Shown: one piece after another, positions 48,901 to 56,202 of the stretch
Position numbering within the stretch: the first letter of the stretch is position 1
Layout: each line of letters starts with the position of its first letter
Assembly (NCBI GenBank): GCA_018806985.1
Contig: JADANN010000450.1
Span: 2,474,835 to 2,538,834, forward strand
Source of the DNA: Angiostrongylus vasorum
Lineage: Eukaryota > Nematoda > Chromadorea > Rhabditida > Metastrongylidae
Direction: 5' to 3'
DNA: 64,000 bases
Program-made: the position numbers and the translations under genes
The notes under the pieces: generated by a model
What the model saw: only the letters and a program-made list of their open reading frames with translations
What the model was told of the DNA's origin: nothing
Databases searched by the model: none

Positions 48901-51900
48901 GAACACTCTTCTATTTTGGTTTGTTAAACTGCCCGGTAAAACGGAAGCTCAAAAAGTTGAAAAATTTGCCAAATGCTCCTCACCCATGATTCCTTTGATA
49001 CAGGGAAGTTTTCTTTTTTTTAAAGATATCTCTCATGACGCTCCACATGTTTTGACAGCGACTCCGCTTCGATTTATCACTTGGGTAAGTTCGCAATCTT
49101 TGCTAGATCAGTGAACCATTCGTTTAACTACACACAATCACAATTCCCCACTTTTTGCACTTGCCAGTTCGAAGTTGTCACTGCAGTTCTGCACGAGTTT
49201 CCGATTTCCCGAGCGATACTCTCGAATAACGCCCTAAGGTGCGAAAAACCCGCGAAATAAGCGTTTTCCGAGCGATACTCTCGAATAACGTCTAAAAAGG
49301 AAAACAAAAAAAGCAAACCTTTCTCGAAGCGACAAGTGCTTGCGGTCGCTTGTGATGAATACTTTGGAATGTTCCAGTACAGTTACATCGGGATTTAATA
49401 AAAGGTCACTCTAGACCTGTGTTCAGTACCTCAAGTAGGGGAGATAGTGATAGATGTTTAAGCCGCAAGCGAGTCATGAGAACGATTCATCGATTCATCT
49501 AGCAATGTGTTTATAGAAATAATGAGGAACACACTCGATGAATCTATTTCCATCGTACGTCTGTTCTACAAAGTGGTTTTGAACATGTACTTCTTCTACT
49601 GAAAACGTACATTTTTTTTTCCCATTGCTTTTGTCTTCCGTCTCCTTTTACTCCTATGAGTGCTCTTTTTTCGATCTGTTATGATCGTTATCTGTTATGG
49701 ATTAAATCTTGAGTAGACGAACTATCTAGAAACGTCCACTTTTTTCCGATATAACTCGTGATCAACTAAATATTTAAGGAAATAACCAAGTAGTACTAAC
49801 TAGTGTCAGTATATCTGAACGAATAGGTCATTCTCCACGGATAGGTCATTCTTCAAAAATATCTAGGCTTTCCATTCCGTCTTCATTTCCTAAATTATTT
49901 TTCGAGTTATGGTCTAAAATCGCAGGAAATCTTCAACCGCTGTACCGATTTTGAACGCTTTGCTCTTAACCACAATGGCGCTGAGATATTTGGAGAACTC
50001 CGGACCGCAGGTGTCTGCGATGGGGGAACAGCTTTGCTCTTACTTTGTCCATATTTCTAAAAATATCGGCCAAGTACTGCAAAGGCTAGGCCTTCTAGCG
50101 CATACCTTAGCTGTTCCTAAGCTCATATGTAGTAATTATAATAGAGGGGAAATTTCTATTGATAAATATGAAGTTGTTTCTCCACAAATACGCACATTTC
50201 TGGCGAATTTCCAGATTTGACTAGCGGCATTGGTAGTGAATTCAATGCTAATCTTGGCTTTGGTCATTCATTCCGTACTATCTAGTACACTTCTCGTACA
50301 AGGTTTAGGATACGACGTACATCACTCTCCAGACGATTCCGACACAGATCAGCCGGATTTCCATAGTCGAACGCCCGACGTGGAAGAGTCAACGTTCAAT
50401 CGCCATGGCCCACTAACTATACCCGAAGTACCTGAAGTATGTAAATCTTCTTGTTTTTAGTTATTACATACAGTTCCATATCCTTAAAACCTTCCTTTTT
50501 TTATTGTATTCGCCAAAAACGTCATTTTTTAGGAATAATTTTCCTCACGGTCTCCATTGTTCTTTAGGAAGTGCTGTTTCCATCTTTTACATCCAGATCG
50601 TAGTTAAATGCTATTAAAACACTTTCTTTTTTTAAAGCAAGATGTTCTCAGGATACTGATAGTTTTATTGATGCTCATAGTGAGTATTCTACTTTGTAGA
50701 AGGCGGAGATTCCCAGCGAAGACAATTTCAATCTGGATCAGCATGAAGCATTCCCATCTCAGTATGTTTAAGCATGAAACGTCTACGTTGTTTAGTATGG
50801 ACTTTTGGGGAACTTGTATTATTGATACGGAAATACTGACAATGTTGGAAATGCTTCAGTGGCTTCGGAACTCAACCACGTCCTCCAACACCCCCGAAAG
50901 ACATAAGCGAGGAGAATGTGAAGCCATCGGCGTTTAGTTTGGCTCATGGCTCACACGCTTCCTCACATCCTCACCATGATGGTCTTCACTCGATTCTGAA
51001 ACATGGCAATCTGACACAAGGGGGATCCAGGGATCCATGGATTGATTTTAAAACGATGGATCCTTACAGTATGTTCAATTTCGATGTTTAGACGGAATTC
51101 TGTTTACGACTAACAATTGGGTTGTGCAGAAATTTCGGCATTTCATTGGATTAATTCATCAAAGGCGTCTAAAGAATGAACAGGCGTCACTTTTTACTTT
51201 GGTCCACGAATAACAAAGAAGCCGATTCTGTACTTCCAAAAACTGAGACGATAACAAATTCGTTAGTTACAAGTGGAGGTTCTGTGGTGTAATCAGGAGA
51301 TGAAAGCTGGTAAAATCTACCCAGAAATCTTTACTATGTTGTCCTTTCAACCGAACAGTAGTACTCAATGGATTCTATGAGTCTGTGTGAAACTGCTGGA
51401 TTCGTTTACATCTTAATCGGCCCGGTTCGGCTCATATCTTCGAACGAATCAAACATTTTGTTGTCGCCTCTACATGTAGGCATTCATTAAACGTCTTCGT
51501 GACTCATATAGCGCGCCAATTGTCGTCGCGCTACTAGACACCGCCTAGAAAATTCGATAGCTGGCCGACTGCCAAGAAACGAGTTCATTCAGCCGGAGCA
51601 CTAGCGGCTTGCTCAGTCGGCCATAAATAGTCGTCAGTGTCGTGTAGTGTTGCTTTCGCAATTATTCGCAATTCCCCCATTCGCCGGCGGGCGAGCTCGC
51701 GGGCGAGCTCGCGGGCGATCGGGAGAGAACGGGCGGCAGAGGCGGGCGATTCGCCCGGAGATGTTGTCTCAGCCAGAAATCGATGCGAGGTCATGTTTTC
51801 CGTGCGGACACCACAATGGAAGTCGTGCCAATGACGACGAAACTTGTTGCAGTTGTTTGTTATTGTGATCATAAATTGATCCTTTTCCCTTGGGTTGTTC

Positions 51901-54900
51901 TCATGGCATCGTTATGTCTTGATTCTCGACGTCCAATTCGTCTCATCGTCCATCATGCTATGCTTATTTGCCATTCTCCATCGACCAACGTTCACTTTCA
52001 TTAGCATATTGTCCGTGACTTGATTATCCGCGCATGATTAGGGCATGGAGACCGTTGTTGTTGTTGTTGTTGTTGTTGTTGTTGCTATGTGCATTATACG
52101 TTCATCTCTCTGGTCATCGGAATCTCATCTACCACTTGTATCGACCACACTTTATTTCTACCTGAGTATTGGTTAAGTCTTTGGAAATGTTTTTTCTCTG
52201 ATGTAGAATTCACATAATCTACATCTGATCAGATTGTCGAATGAGGAAGTCAGTGTGCACATTTTTAAGGGCAAAATGTTCAGTTTTGGGTTTTCCTGGG
52301 CCGACCTTTAAGAAAAAGTCCGCGTAAATGTCTTGCGTTTTTCAAGTCTGTACCAATTTTCTAGATCTTATACTCTCCATTCATTCGATATATATTATTA
52401 TTTGTGGATTAAATGGTCCGTATTCTTGAAAATCATTTCTGGAATATGGAATACTTGGGATATATTCGTTGAACACGTCTTTTTAAATAGCTCTGATGAC
52501 TTAGAACTCGGGAACTCTGACTCTGACTCTTTAAATGACTCGGATCATCAGCACTGATGAAGACGAGGTCATGTGAACGTTAGCCGACCAAAACTATTTC
52601 GTCAACCTCATGCAAGCTCAGCAATTTGTACACATGTTGTTGATTATTTTATTACCGAGGTTAAGTGACCGTTGATTTGAAAGTACATCTTTTTCTCAAT
52701 GTCTCGAAATCGAATGTTATTTGCAATCCTGGTCTTCGATTCTTTGTGTTTAACTGCGCTCGTGGACGTTTGCCTTCCGAAGTCGGGTGTTTCATGTTAG
52801 CCCTCCAAACTTCGGATGTTTTCTTGTGGGTATTCAGAATTGTCTGGAACTGTTCATTTCCAAGTTCCTTAGTTTATTTGAAAAACAGTGTAGTAGAATC
52901 GAAACATATTACAATGTAATCTTGTGATCGTTGCTGGTGACTTTGACAGATAGTCGAACAGCGTGGTTTTGATTTCTTTGTGGGCAAATAAGGTTGTAAT
53001 TGTAACCCGCAGTCACGTTCCGGTAACTTCGATTATCTGTTCTTTTTTAGGCCAAGAAATTAGCTGTGTGAAAGTAGGCTGTCGTGGTAAACAATAGACA
53101 CTGTTGTTCACATTGACCATTTCTTCGAAAATGTTTCAATGTTTATGAATTAGTTCGGAACTAAGTCAATAATTTTAAGACCGAGTTTCCTCTAACCTCG
53201 GCATGACTAATCAATACGTACTCTTTTCAATGGTAAGCTTACACGAGGTCGACAAACAAATGTTGATGAACACAAACAGATAAGGAAATGAATTACAACT
53301 ACAGTGATGCTGAGATATTTGCAAAACTCCGGACCACATGTGTCTGCGGCGTGGATCGAACCTCGGTATGACCCTTTCCCGTGGCTTACATTGTGATTTA
53401 AACAAATGAATTGTTTATTGACTTCGTACAAGCTTATTAGTGAAGGAATACATGTTTAAACAAATCCGGCCCGTTTTTTGGGCCTTCAAATTCACTGCCT
53501 TTTCTATTCTGAGAATATATAAGAGAATTAGACAGTGGTTCTTTGATTTGACGCAAATCATCCCACTATTCAAGCAAATTTGGCGCGGCGCGATCTTAGA
53601 TCACTCGCGAGGTGGGCGGTCATTGTTTGACCTCGAGTCGATGAGCGGCGGGACTCACTGAGTGGTTATCCATAGATGCCGATCCGTTCGTCCATCAAAG
53701 TCTGTCCATTTCACCCTAATCAAAGTCAGCGCTGGAATCCCGATGTAGACAGATGTTTTCATCCGTCGCTCTCTGTGTATTTCACAATGATTGACGGCAA
53801 TGCCACGTGTGTCATCATGATAGTGGTGTTTCACAATCGCGATTCTCTTTCGATGTCGTAAATATCACGACTCCTCCCCCTATTCATCGTAGTTACAATC
53901 CGATTCGTCTTCAGTAACAGTAGTGTTTGAGGTTGTCTTCAGTTTTTCTGCTTAGAGCGAATAGAGCTAATCGGTGATTTCATTTTCCGTTGGCGTTGAG
54001 CGTAAACGACGTCTGTCTGTTTCTGTCCTCCAGAGCATCGATCGTATCTCTATAGTGTACTCCTCTACAAGTACAGAGGTGCTGCAAGAACGCTGCAATA
54101 CTTCATCGTTCTAAAGAACTACGTGCAGATTCGTACATTCTAACGATTTTATTGCGCTTTTATCTCACTTCTAACTGTAGTGCATTTGATGTCAAGTGAC
54201 CAGATAGGTTATCGGGAAACACCTTAACCACCTTAAGAAATGTAAAGCGAATGATTTTATACGAAATAGAGAGAGATATTAAGTGGGTATGATGGCAGTC
54301 CTTGTGAACTTGTGACCGTGCAGCTCTGCTTGACCTTCCTCATTTTTCTCCGGTCAAAATTCATATCGATTCGAGCAGATTTTTGACTGACACCCATCAG
54401 TTAGAATTGAAGGGTCGTAGAGGATTTTGGCATTCATGCATGTAACATTGTATTTGTTGAAATATGACGATTCTCTACTGGATCAAAGAAAAATCGATCA
54501 CAAGACGTTCGGAATACCTTGGTTTCAATTTTTTTCGATTGTTGAACAAAAGGGTTCTATTTGCTTTTCATATGAATCACATACTGACAGCTTTTTTGGG
54601 TTTTTAGATAACAGAATACTAGTTGTCTTGCCCCTGTTTTGATTTGAAGCGTTATTTTGATCTCGTAAAATTTGATGAGGGGTATTCTAGTGGTCAACAA
54701 TGAAGGGATATATTAGGAAAAAACGGAGTTACAAAGAAACGGTGTTACTGTATCAAAGAAGAATCAACTTCAAGACGTCCGGAATATTTTTTGGTCTCAA
54801 TCTTTTCAGTTGTTGAAATGGAAGGGTTCCGTTTTTTTGCTATGAATCAGTCTTTTTAGTCACGTGGGAACCGTGCCACATAACTCGTTCTGACACTGGA

Positions 54901-56202
54901 AGTTAAACAAGTGGCGTTTGTAAATAGGGAAAACATTACATAAGACTCCTATGTCTTTAAACATGTCCCTTCCTTTTGGCCTACATGGTGGATATGGGGC
55001 TTTTCTTGAAATGATAACTGTACCACATGTTGTTTTTCGATTCGTGGTTGATATGTAATATCTTAAACGGGCTCATTTTTCAAACAAGCGATTGTTAGCT
55101 AAGGTAAAGCTGATATGAACTAAGTTCTTATTTTAACCATATCTCGACTGTTCCTTCTCTTGGTTCTAACAGTGGGACCTTCAACATTCAATAGGAAGAT
55201 GTGTTTATCTGATTTTTATTAGATTTCCATCGAGGTTTGACCTTGGTGACCTTGTAAGACCATCAACAGTCTTCGATTTATTTTTTTCATTGAAAAAAAG
55301 AAGTTGATAAAAAACGAGACTGCTTTGGATTGCGCTAGGGATGGCGCGAGCTAGGCAGAACCACGCTATGTCTGCCTGCTACTGTTTCATGAGGTGTCGG
55401 TAGATGTAGTAGTTGTGTACAATGCTTGAGCATCTTTCCAAATGGAATTGCTCTAATTTTCTGGGCACACTGAAAAGGTAGGGAAGGTGGTTGGCTGTTG
55501 ATTACCCGCCTTCCCGAATGCTATTTGTCTATGGGTTTTGCTGAGTAGTCTTCCATTCTCGCTGTTTCCTTATATTCCCTAACCAAACTGTGCTCTGTTG
55601 CGGATCTTGATCTTTGTTTGTCTTAACTCATAGTAGTGTTCATTAAAGCACTACTGTTGTTAGCTAGATTTCACATCAGATGGACTTAGTTTAAACTCAC
55701 ACTCTCTGATTCTTTTTAAGTTCCATAAGTTTTTTTTCTTCGCATTGCGTATATTTTATCTCTGAGCCTCTACTGTTCTTCTGTTCTATGAATCTTTACA
55801 ACACTGCATTGAGTGAGTACAAACGAAATGTTTCTGTCCTATCAGGTTGCAGCAATCACTTTTTTTTCTAAGCTTACACTCTAGAAAGATCACTTTCGCC
55901 TATTGCTGCGTTCATTGAGTTCGTTGTATCTGTGCGTATGTCGACTATCGGTGATCAGTTAGGGTTTGCTTTGAAGCCGTCTCATTCTAGAGTTAGTCAT
56001 TCGAGTGTTGTGAGTTTGTCGATACCTCCAACAGAGATGAGCAAGACCGGTGCTCTGGGTCGTGGCCTATACGCCATGCTGGCCTTTCTGGTGAATGCGT
56101 TCTTCCGAATTGGCATCAACTTGTCACTGCTTGCTGCCGCCGTCGTCATCGTGTACGCGGTGACGAGTTTCGTCTGTGAAACTTGTAAGCAGAGAAAGGA
56201 AG
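24847..56202 (+). CDS. Large multi-exon gene, acidic Pro/Ser-rich protein with hydrophobic C-terminal exon (3' end not in window)
   Basis: Model: join(24847..24933, 25071..25154, 25852..25932, 29169..29258, 39202..39342, 43756..43867, 46504..46583, 48210..48282, 48591..48770, 50309..50436, 50700..50761, 50860..51068, 55885..56202), about 548 residues without a stop. Exon phases run 0,0,0,0,0,1,0,1,1,0,2,1,1 and every junction keeps the frame, which is the main evidence. Most introns begin GT and end in pyrimidine-rich CAG or TAG. The protein is rich in D, E, P, S and H and looks disordered up to the last exon, which holds a hydrophobic stretch of about 35 residues. The last donor is open at phase 1, so coding continues further right. 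I do not recognise the family. A reticulon-like layout (long acidic N terminus, membrane hairpin C terminus) is a low-confidence guess; no reticulon homology domain is visible here. Confidence 0.7.
25071..25154 (+). CDS. Exon 2, first of a duplicated Pro-rich exon pair
   Basis: The acceptor is TACTACAG and the donor GTAGGT; the exon is 84 nt, phase 0 to 0. It encodes PPPPTPASNASSGQAPTDGF then VDSGGFEK. Exon 3 encodes a close paralogue, so the pair arose by exon duplication. Either copy can be skipped without a frame change. Confidence 0.75.
25195..25800. repeat. Family A composite palindrome in the intron between duplicated exons
   Basis: A minus copy (25195-25440) is followed by a foldback unit (25455-25800) whose near-perfect terminal arms of about 90 bp (25455-25545 and 25706-25797) enclose a plus body. 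All three borders carry the locus-specific ACCACAAGATTGCTGAG or its complement. The same composite layout is at 33225-33790. Confidence 0.8.
25852..25932 (+). CDS. Exon 3, second of the duplicated exon pair
   Basis: The acceptor is TTATAG and the donor GTGGGT; the exon is 81 nt, phase 0 to 0. It encodes APPAPASSASTGQASTEGS then VDSSGFEK. It aligns with exon 2 over its whole length, with one codon fewer at the start. The intron between the two exons is almost entirely family A repeat in palindromic arrangement. Confidence 0.75.
26050..26525. repeat. Family A inverted pair with clear tRNA promoter boxes
   Basis: The minus copy (26050-26270) and the plus copy (26355-26525) both keep GGGTTCGAATCTGGCG, a good B box, and GTGGTGCAGTG.. 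as an A-box-like segment. These copies show that the less conserved GTGGTGAACGCGTTA and GCGTTCGTTCCCC of other family A copies derive from a tRNA-like head. Confidence 0.7.
27214..27249 (-). ncRNA. Degenerate hammerhead-like motif
   Basis: Stem I GGCT/AGCC, stem II GACG/CGTC with loop AAGA and GAAAC are intact. The core is CTAATGA and the cleavage triplet CTT, both departures from consensus. The family end ACACGAGGTTGATA lies at 27190-27203. Confidence 0.45.
28595..28880 (-). repeat. Family B SINE, strongly diverged
   Basis: GGCAGTGATCAATCGCTTAG at one end and a complement of an A/B-box-like head (TCGCGAGATCGAAACGAACT) at the other. The middle is not alignable by eye. Confidence 0.35.
29169..29258 (+). 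CDS. Exon 4
   Basis: The exon encodes 30 residues, VDHDVLEEYGQQFVNQMQQA then LFGKLPDVVE, in phase 0 to 0. The acceptor is TTGACTAG and the donor GTTTCT, which is weak. The amphipathic, glutamine-rich segment could form a short helix. It is the only helix-like part of the otherwise disordered N-terminal region. Confidence 0.6.
30470..30590 (+). repeat. Family A 3' fragment
   Basis: It runs from ACACCTGCGGTCCGGAG through the TTTGCAAATATCTGAGC block to GGCAGTAAATAAAAGT. It lies directly upstream of a minus family B SINE. Confidence 0.65.
30605..30890 (-). repeat. Family B tRNA-derived SINE
   Basis: It ends (plus coordinates) with TGGGATCGATTCCAG and CCACTGCGCCACACGCGCCC, the reversed B and A boxes. 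GGCGTTGATCAATCCCTGAA at 30618 marks its 3' end. Confidence 0.7.
32239..32461 (+). other. Open frame behind a splice-acceptor-like site, within intron 4
   Basis: TATTGGTTCAG is followed by an open frame of about 74 codons up to a TAG, including STEILSPVDGCFFNG and VKRYVDLMLEDQPVGGSR. It looks coding-like but would need an incoming phase 2, which exon 4 does not provide, and no donor was found. It is either a terminal exon of an alternative transcript or chance. Confidence 0.15.
32855..33150 (+). repeat. Family B tRNA-derived SINE, clear promoter boxes
   Basis: AGCGTAGCGCAATGGTAACA and TTTGGTTCGATCCGGCG are good A- and B-box matches. GGATTGATCAACGCCGAGCG ends the copy. Confidence 0.75.
33225..33790. 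repeat. Family A composite palindrome
   Basis: The layout is the same as at 25195-25800: a minus copy (33232-33475) followed by a foldback unit. Its arms (33480-33542 and 33723-33787) enclose a plus body that starts GCAATCCCGCTGACGG. The arms share the locus-specific AACTTTCAATGA. Confidence 0.8.
34392..34501 (+). CDS. Candidate exon between exons 4 and 6, 3' boundary unclear
   Basis: A strong acceptor (TTTTCTTGCAG) opens a phase-0 frame that encodes PVSVCISNNESAGTAL and continues ISSRGDDDVPECLVDVLGY. The composition fits the gene. No convincing donor in phase 0 follows; the nearest GT is AACGG|GTGCTT, which leaves phase 2 and does not fit exon 6. Without this segment exons 4 and 6 join in frame, so it may be an alternative exon, an exon with an unusual donor, or chance. 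Confidence 0.3.
35241..35276 (-). ncRNA. Highly degenerate hammerhead-like motif
   Basis: A 36-nt block of the family with the flank TTAACCTCGGCATT at 35158; core bases are mostly lost (CGAAGAA, GCAAA, GTC). Spacing matches intact copies. Confidence 0.25.
35490..35775 (-). repeat. Family B SINE, diverged
   Basis: GATTAATCCCTAGGGCATGC, CGGACCCGGAGACATGG and CATTGCGTAACACACGTCCC mark a minus copy. Confidence 0.55.
36138..36425 (+). repeat. Family B tRNA-derived SINE
   Basis: GCGTGCGTGTATCGCAGTGG, GTGGAATCGATCCTCGC, TTGTCTGGGAGGGCAGCAGC and GGATTGATCAACTCCGAGAG are in order. All open frames at 36065-36420 are by-products. Confidence 0.75.
36735..37085 (+). repeat. Family A tandem: tail piece plus full copy
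   Basis: A tail piece (36735-36835) is followed by head and body (36840-37085). TTTTGCAAATATCTCAGC plus AATCTTGTGGTTGTATT flank the unit as direct repeats about 310 bp apart, consistent with a tandem dimer that lost one end. Confidence 0.7.
38362..38397 (+). ncRNA. Small hammerhead-ribozyme-like motif
   Basis: Stem I is GGTT/AGCC (one G-U wobble), the core CTGATGA, then an extra A. Stem II is GACG/CGTC with loop AAGA, followed by GAAAC and GTT. The downstream flank has GAATAAA, a T-run, then AACTTCGCGTAAGCTTATCA, the common end of this family. The repeat spans about 38330-38495. Confidence 0.6.
39202..39342 (+). CDS. Exon 6 (39202), possible GC donor
   Basis: The acceptor ACTATTGCAG opens a phase-0 frame of 47 codons; the other two frames hit stops early. 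It starts GELELDAGFLLVGRNSF and ends with an acidic stretch DNIDQPPKFTDDVDE. No phase-0 GT donor is usable. GAG|GCATGG at 39343 would be a GC-type donor and leaves phase 0, which matches exon 7. The exact 3' end is therefore less certain than the body. Confidence 0.65.
39343..43755. other. Intron 6, no exon or repeat recognised
   Basis: It is T-rich, with a pyrimidine-rich block at 40370-40480 and 40720-40880. The minus frame of 125 codons at 40047-40424 is low-complexity and lacks splice signals. Confidence 0.4.
43756..43867 (+). CDS. Exon 7
   Basis: A textbook acceptor (CGTTTTCAG) and a donor GTAGGT bound 112 nt, phase 0 to 1. The frame encodes SQDMSTARDDVLEKTYGDL, then IDIPKTEPHPEPPKPSPE. 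The proline/glutamate-rich tail joins exon 8 through a split glycine codon. Confidence 0.75.
44693..44728 (-). ncRNA. Hammerhead-like motif in left arm of an inverted repeat
   Basis: Core CTGAAGA, stem II GGCG/CGCC with loop AAAC, GAAAC, GTC, with an imperfect stem I (GACT/AGCT). It is part of the left arm (about 44645-44790) of a long inverted repeat whose right arm carries another copy. Confidence 0.5.
45081..45116 (+). ncRNA. Hammerhead-like motif in right arm of an inverted repeat
   Basis: Core CTGAAGA followed by G, stem II GGCG/CGCC with loop AAAC, GAAAC, GTC. The flanking CAGC and GCTG can form an offset stem I. The family tail AACAACCTCGTGTCGGCTTA follows at about 45143. Confidence 0.5.
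46040..46318 (-). repeat. Family B SINE
   Basis: GGCATTGATCAATCCCTGAG at the start and TTCACCGCGCTATGCGCTCC at the end, with the core between, on the minus strand within intron 7. Confidence 0.7.
46504..46583 (+). CDS. Exon 8
   Basis: The acceptor TTTTTTCAAG and donor GTAAGT bound 80 nt. The first two bases complete a Gly codon with the last base of exon 7. The frame reads EFFGETKPSGTPNLNGSSGD then TPHDIH and ends in phase 0. The phase match with exon 7 is independent support for both exons. Confidence 0.75.
47655..47945 (-). repeat. Family B SINE
   Basis: CTCTCGGAGTTGATCAATCC at the start, GGGATCGATCCATATG and AACCGCTGCGCTAAGCGTGC at the end. It lies in the intron between exons 8 and 9. 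Confidence 0.7.
48210..48282 (+). CDS. Exon 9
   Basis: The acceptor CTGCTTCAG opens phase 0. The frame encodes DPNPVESKQADTQAAHDHFH then STHG. The donor is GTGTGT at 48283, or GTGGTG at 48280 (one codon shorter); both leave phase 1. The segment is histidine- and aspartate-rich. Confidence 0.65.
48591..48770 (+). CDS. Exon 10, acidic segment
   Basis: An acceptor CACTCTGAAG before 48591 supplies AA, completing a Glu codon with exon 9. The frame continues SDAQRCNRVLDVPFEPVGRG, GVPLDQLIEDQVAEVHGD and VDEILHRVQENDEKKHDIPG, ending at the donor GTAAGC in phase 1. A weaker alternative acceptor (CTCAG before 48605) would be phase 0 and would not match. The segment is strongly acidic with short helix-prone stretches. 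Confidence 0.7.
49059..49084 (+). CDS. Candidate 26-nt micro-exon
   Basis: GTTTTGACAG before and GTAAGT after bound 26 nt that complete the split codon from exon 10 and read PTPLRFITW, leaving phase 0. Splice signals on both sides are good. Inclusion would not match the phase of the exon at 50309, so it would have to join the phase-0 exon at 50700 or be absent. It is an optional exon at best. Confidence 0.25.
49199..49292. repeat. Direct repeat with internal hairpin, about 65 bp apart
   Basis: CCGAGCGATACTCTCGAATA followed by ACG occurs at about 49207 and 49268. Each copy holds CGAG..CTCG, which can form a small hairpin. It lies in the intron after exon 10. Confidence 0.75.
49970..50030 (-). 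repeat. Family A short fragment
   Basis: GCGCTGAGATATTTGGAGAA and CTCCGGACCGCAGGTGTCTG are family A central sequence on the minus strand. It lies in the intron before exon 11. Confidence 0.55.
50309..50436 (+). CDS. Exon 11
   Basis: The acceptor AAGGTTTAG supplies GA, completing an Arg codon after exon 10. The frame reads YDVHHSPDDSDTDQPDFHSR, TPDVEESTFNRHGPLTIPEV and PE, then the donor GTATGT, phase 0. An upstream acceptor (GACTAG before 50222) keeps the same frame and would add a hydrophobic run (MLILALVIHSVLSS) out of character with the neighbours. Confidence 0.65.
50700..50761 (+). CDS. Exon 12
   Basis: The acceptor CTACTTTGTAG and donor GTATGT bound 62 nt in phase 0 to 2. The frame is KAEIPSEDNFNLDQHEAFPS. 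Composition and phase agree with both neighbours. Confidence 0.7.
50860..51068 (+). CDS. Exon 13, His/Ser-rich
   Basis: The acceptor ATGCTTCAG supplies one base that completes a His codon. The frame reads GFGTQPRPPTPPKDISEENV, KPSAFSLAHGSHASSHPHHD, GLHSILKHGNLTQGGSRD and PWIDFKTMDPY, and ends at GTATGT in phase 1. A PPTPP motif and a HASSHPHHD histidine cluster are visible. PPTPP could be an SH3, WW or kinase-site linear motif; this is inference. Confidence 0.75.
51640..51770. promoter_or_regulatory. GC-rich island, candidate alternative promoter
   Basis: Within an AT-rich intron, about 130 bp is strongly GC-rich with two to three copies of GCGGGCGAGCTC. It lies about 4.1 kb upstream of the membrane exon 55885-56202, which has its own ATG codons. 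A promoter role is inference. Confidence 0.2.
52050..52086. repeat. (GTT)n trinucleotide run
   Basis: About 11 units of GTT lie in the intron between exons 13 and 14. Confidence 0.85.
52550..52585 (+). ncRNA. Degenerate hammerhead-like motif
   Basis: CTGATGA with an extra A and GACG are kept, but the 3' side of stem II and GAAAC are altered. GTT and AGCC follow, then a related tail AACCTCATGCAAGCTCA. The element spans about 52530-52680. Confidence 0.3.
53180..53450. repeat. Flank fragments of the hammerhead-motif family around a family A piece
   Basis: AACCTCGGCAT and CTTACACGAGGTCGACA at 53195-53255, and TACAAGCTTATTAGTGAAGG at 53428-53447, are ends of the ribozyme-bearing family. Between them (53300-53400) is a minus family A copy with an intact tRNA B-box-like GGTTCGATCCACG. 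Confidence 0.5.
54470..54870. repeat. Diverged tandem duplication, unit about 265 bp
   Basis: Blocks at 54475-54600 and 54745-54865 share GATCAAAGAA/TATCAAAGAA, CAAGACGT.CGGAATA, TTTCAGTTGTTGAA-like sequence, AAGGGTTC and ATGAATCA in order. Intron between exons 13 and 14. Confidence 0.55.
55885..56202 (+). CDS. Exon 14, hydrophobic membrane segment; possible alternative start
   Basis: The acceptor TTACACTCTAG supplies AA to complete the codon left by exon 13; the donor is GTATGG. At 318 nt with phase 1 on both sides, the exon can be skipped in frame. It encodes RSLSPIAAFIEFVVSVRM, a serine-rich linker, then GRGLYAMLAFLVNAFFRI, GINLSLLAAAVVIVYAVTSF and a basic tail CETCKQRKEG. The hydrophobic run of about 35 residues is long enough for a re-entrant hairpin or two short membrane spans. 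ATG codons at 55938 (MSTIGDQLGF) and 56037 (MSKTGALGRG) could start a short isoform. The membrane location is inference. Confidence 0.65.

Larger units (their letters stand above)
51069..55884. other. Intron between exons 13 and 14
   Basis: It contains the GC-rich island, a GTT run, family fragments at 52530 and 53180-53450, a second small GC-rich patch at 53580-53655, and the tandem duplication at 54470-54870. No exon of matching phase was found. Confidence 0.4.
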
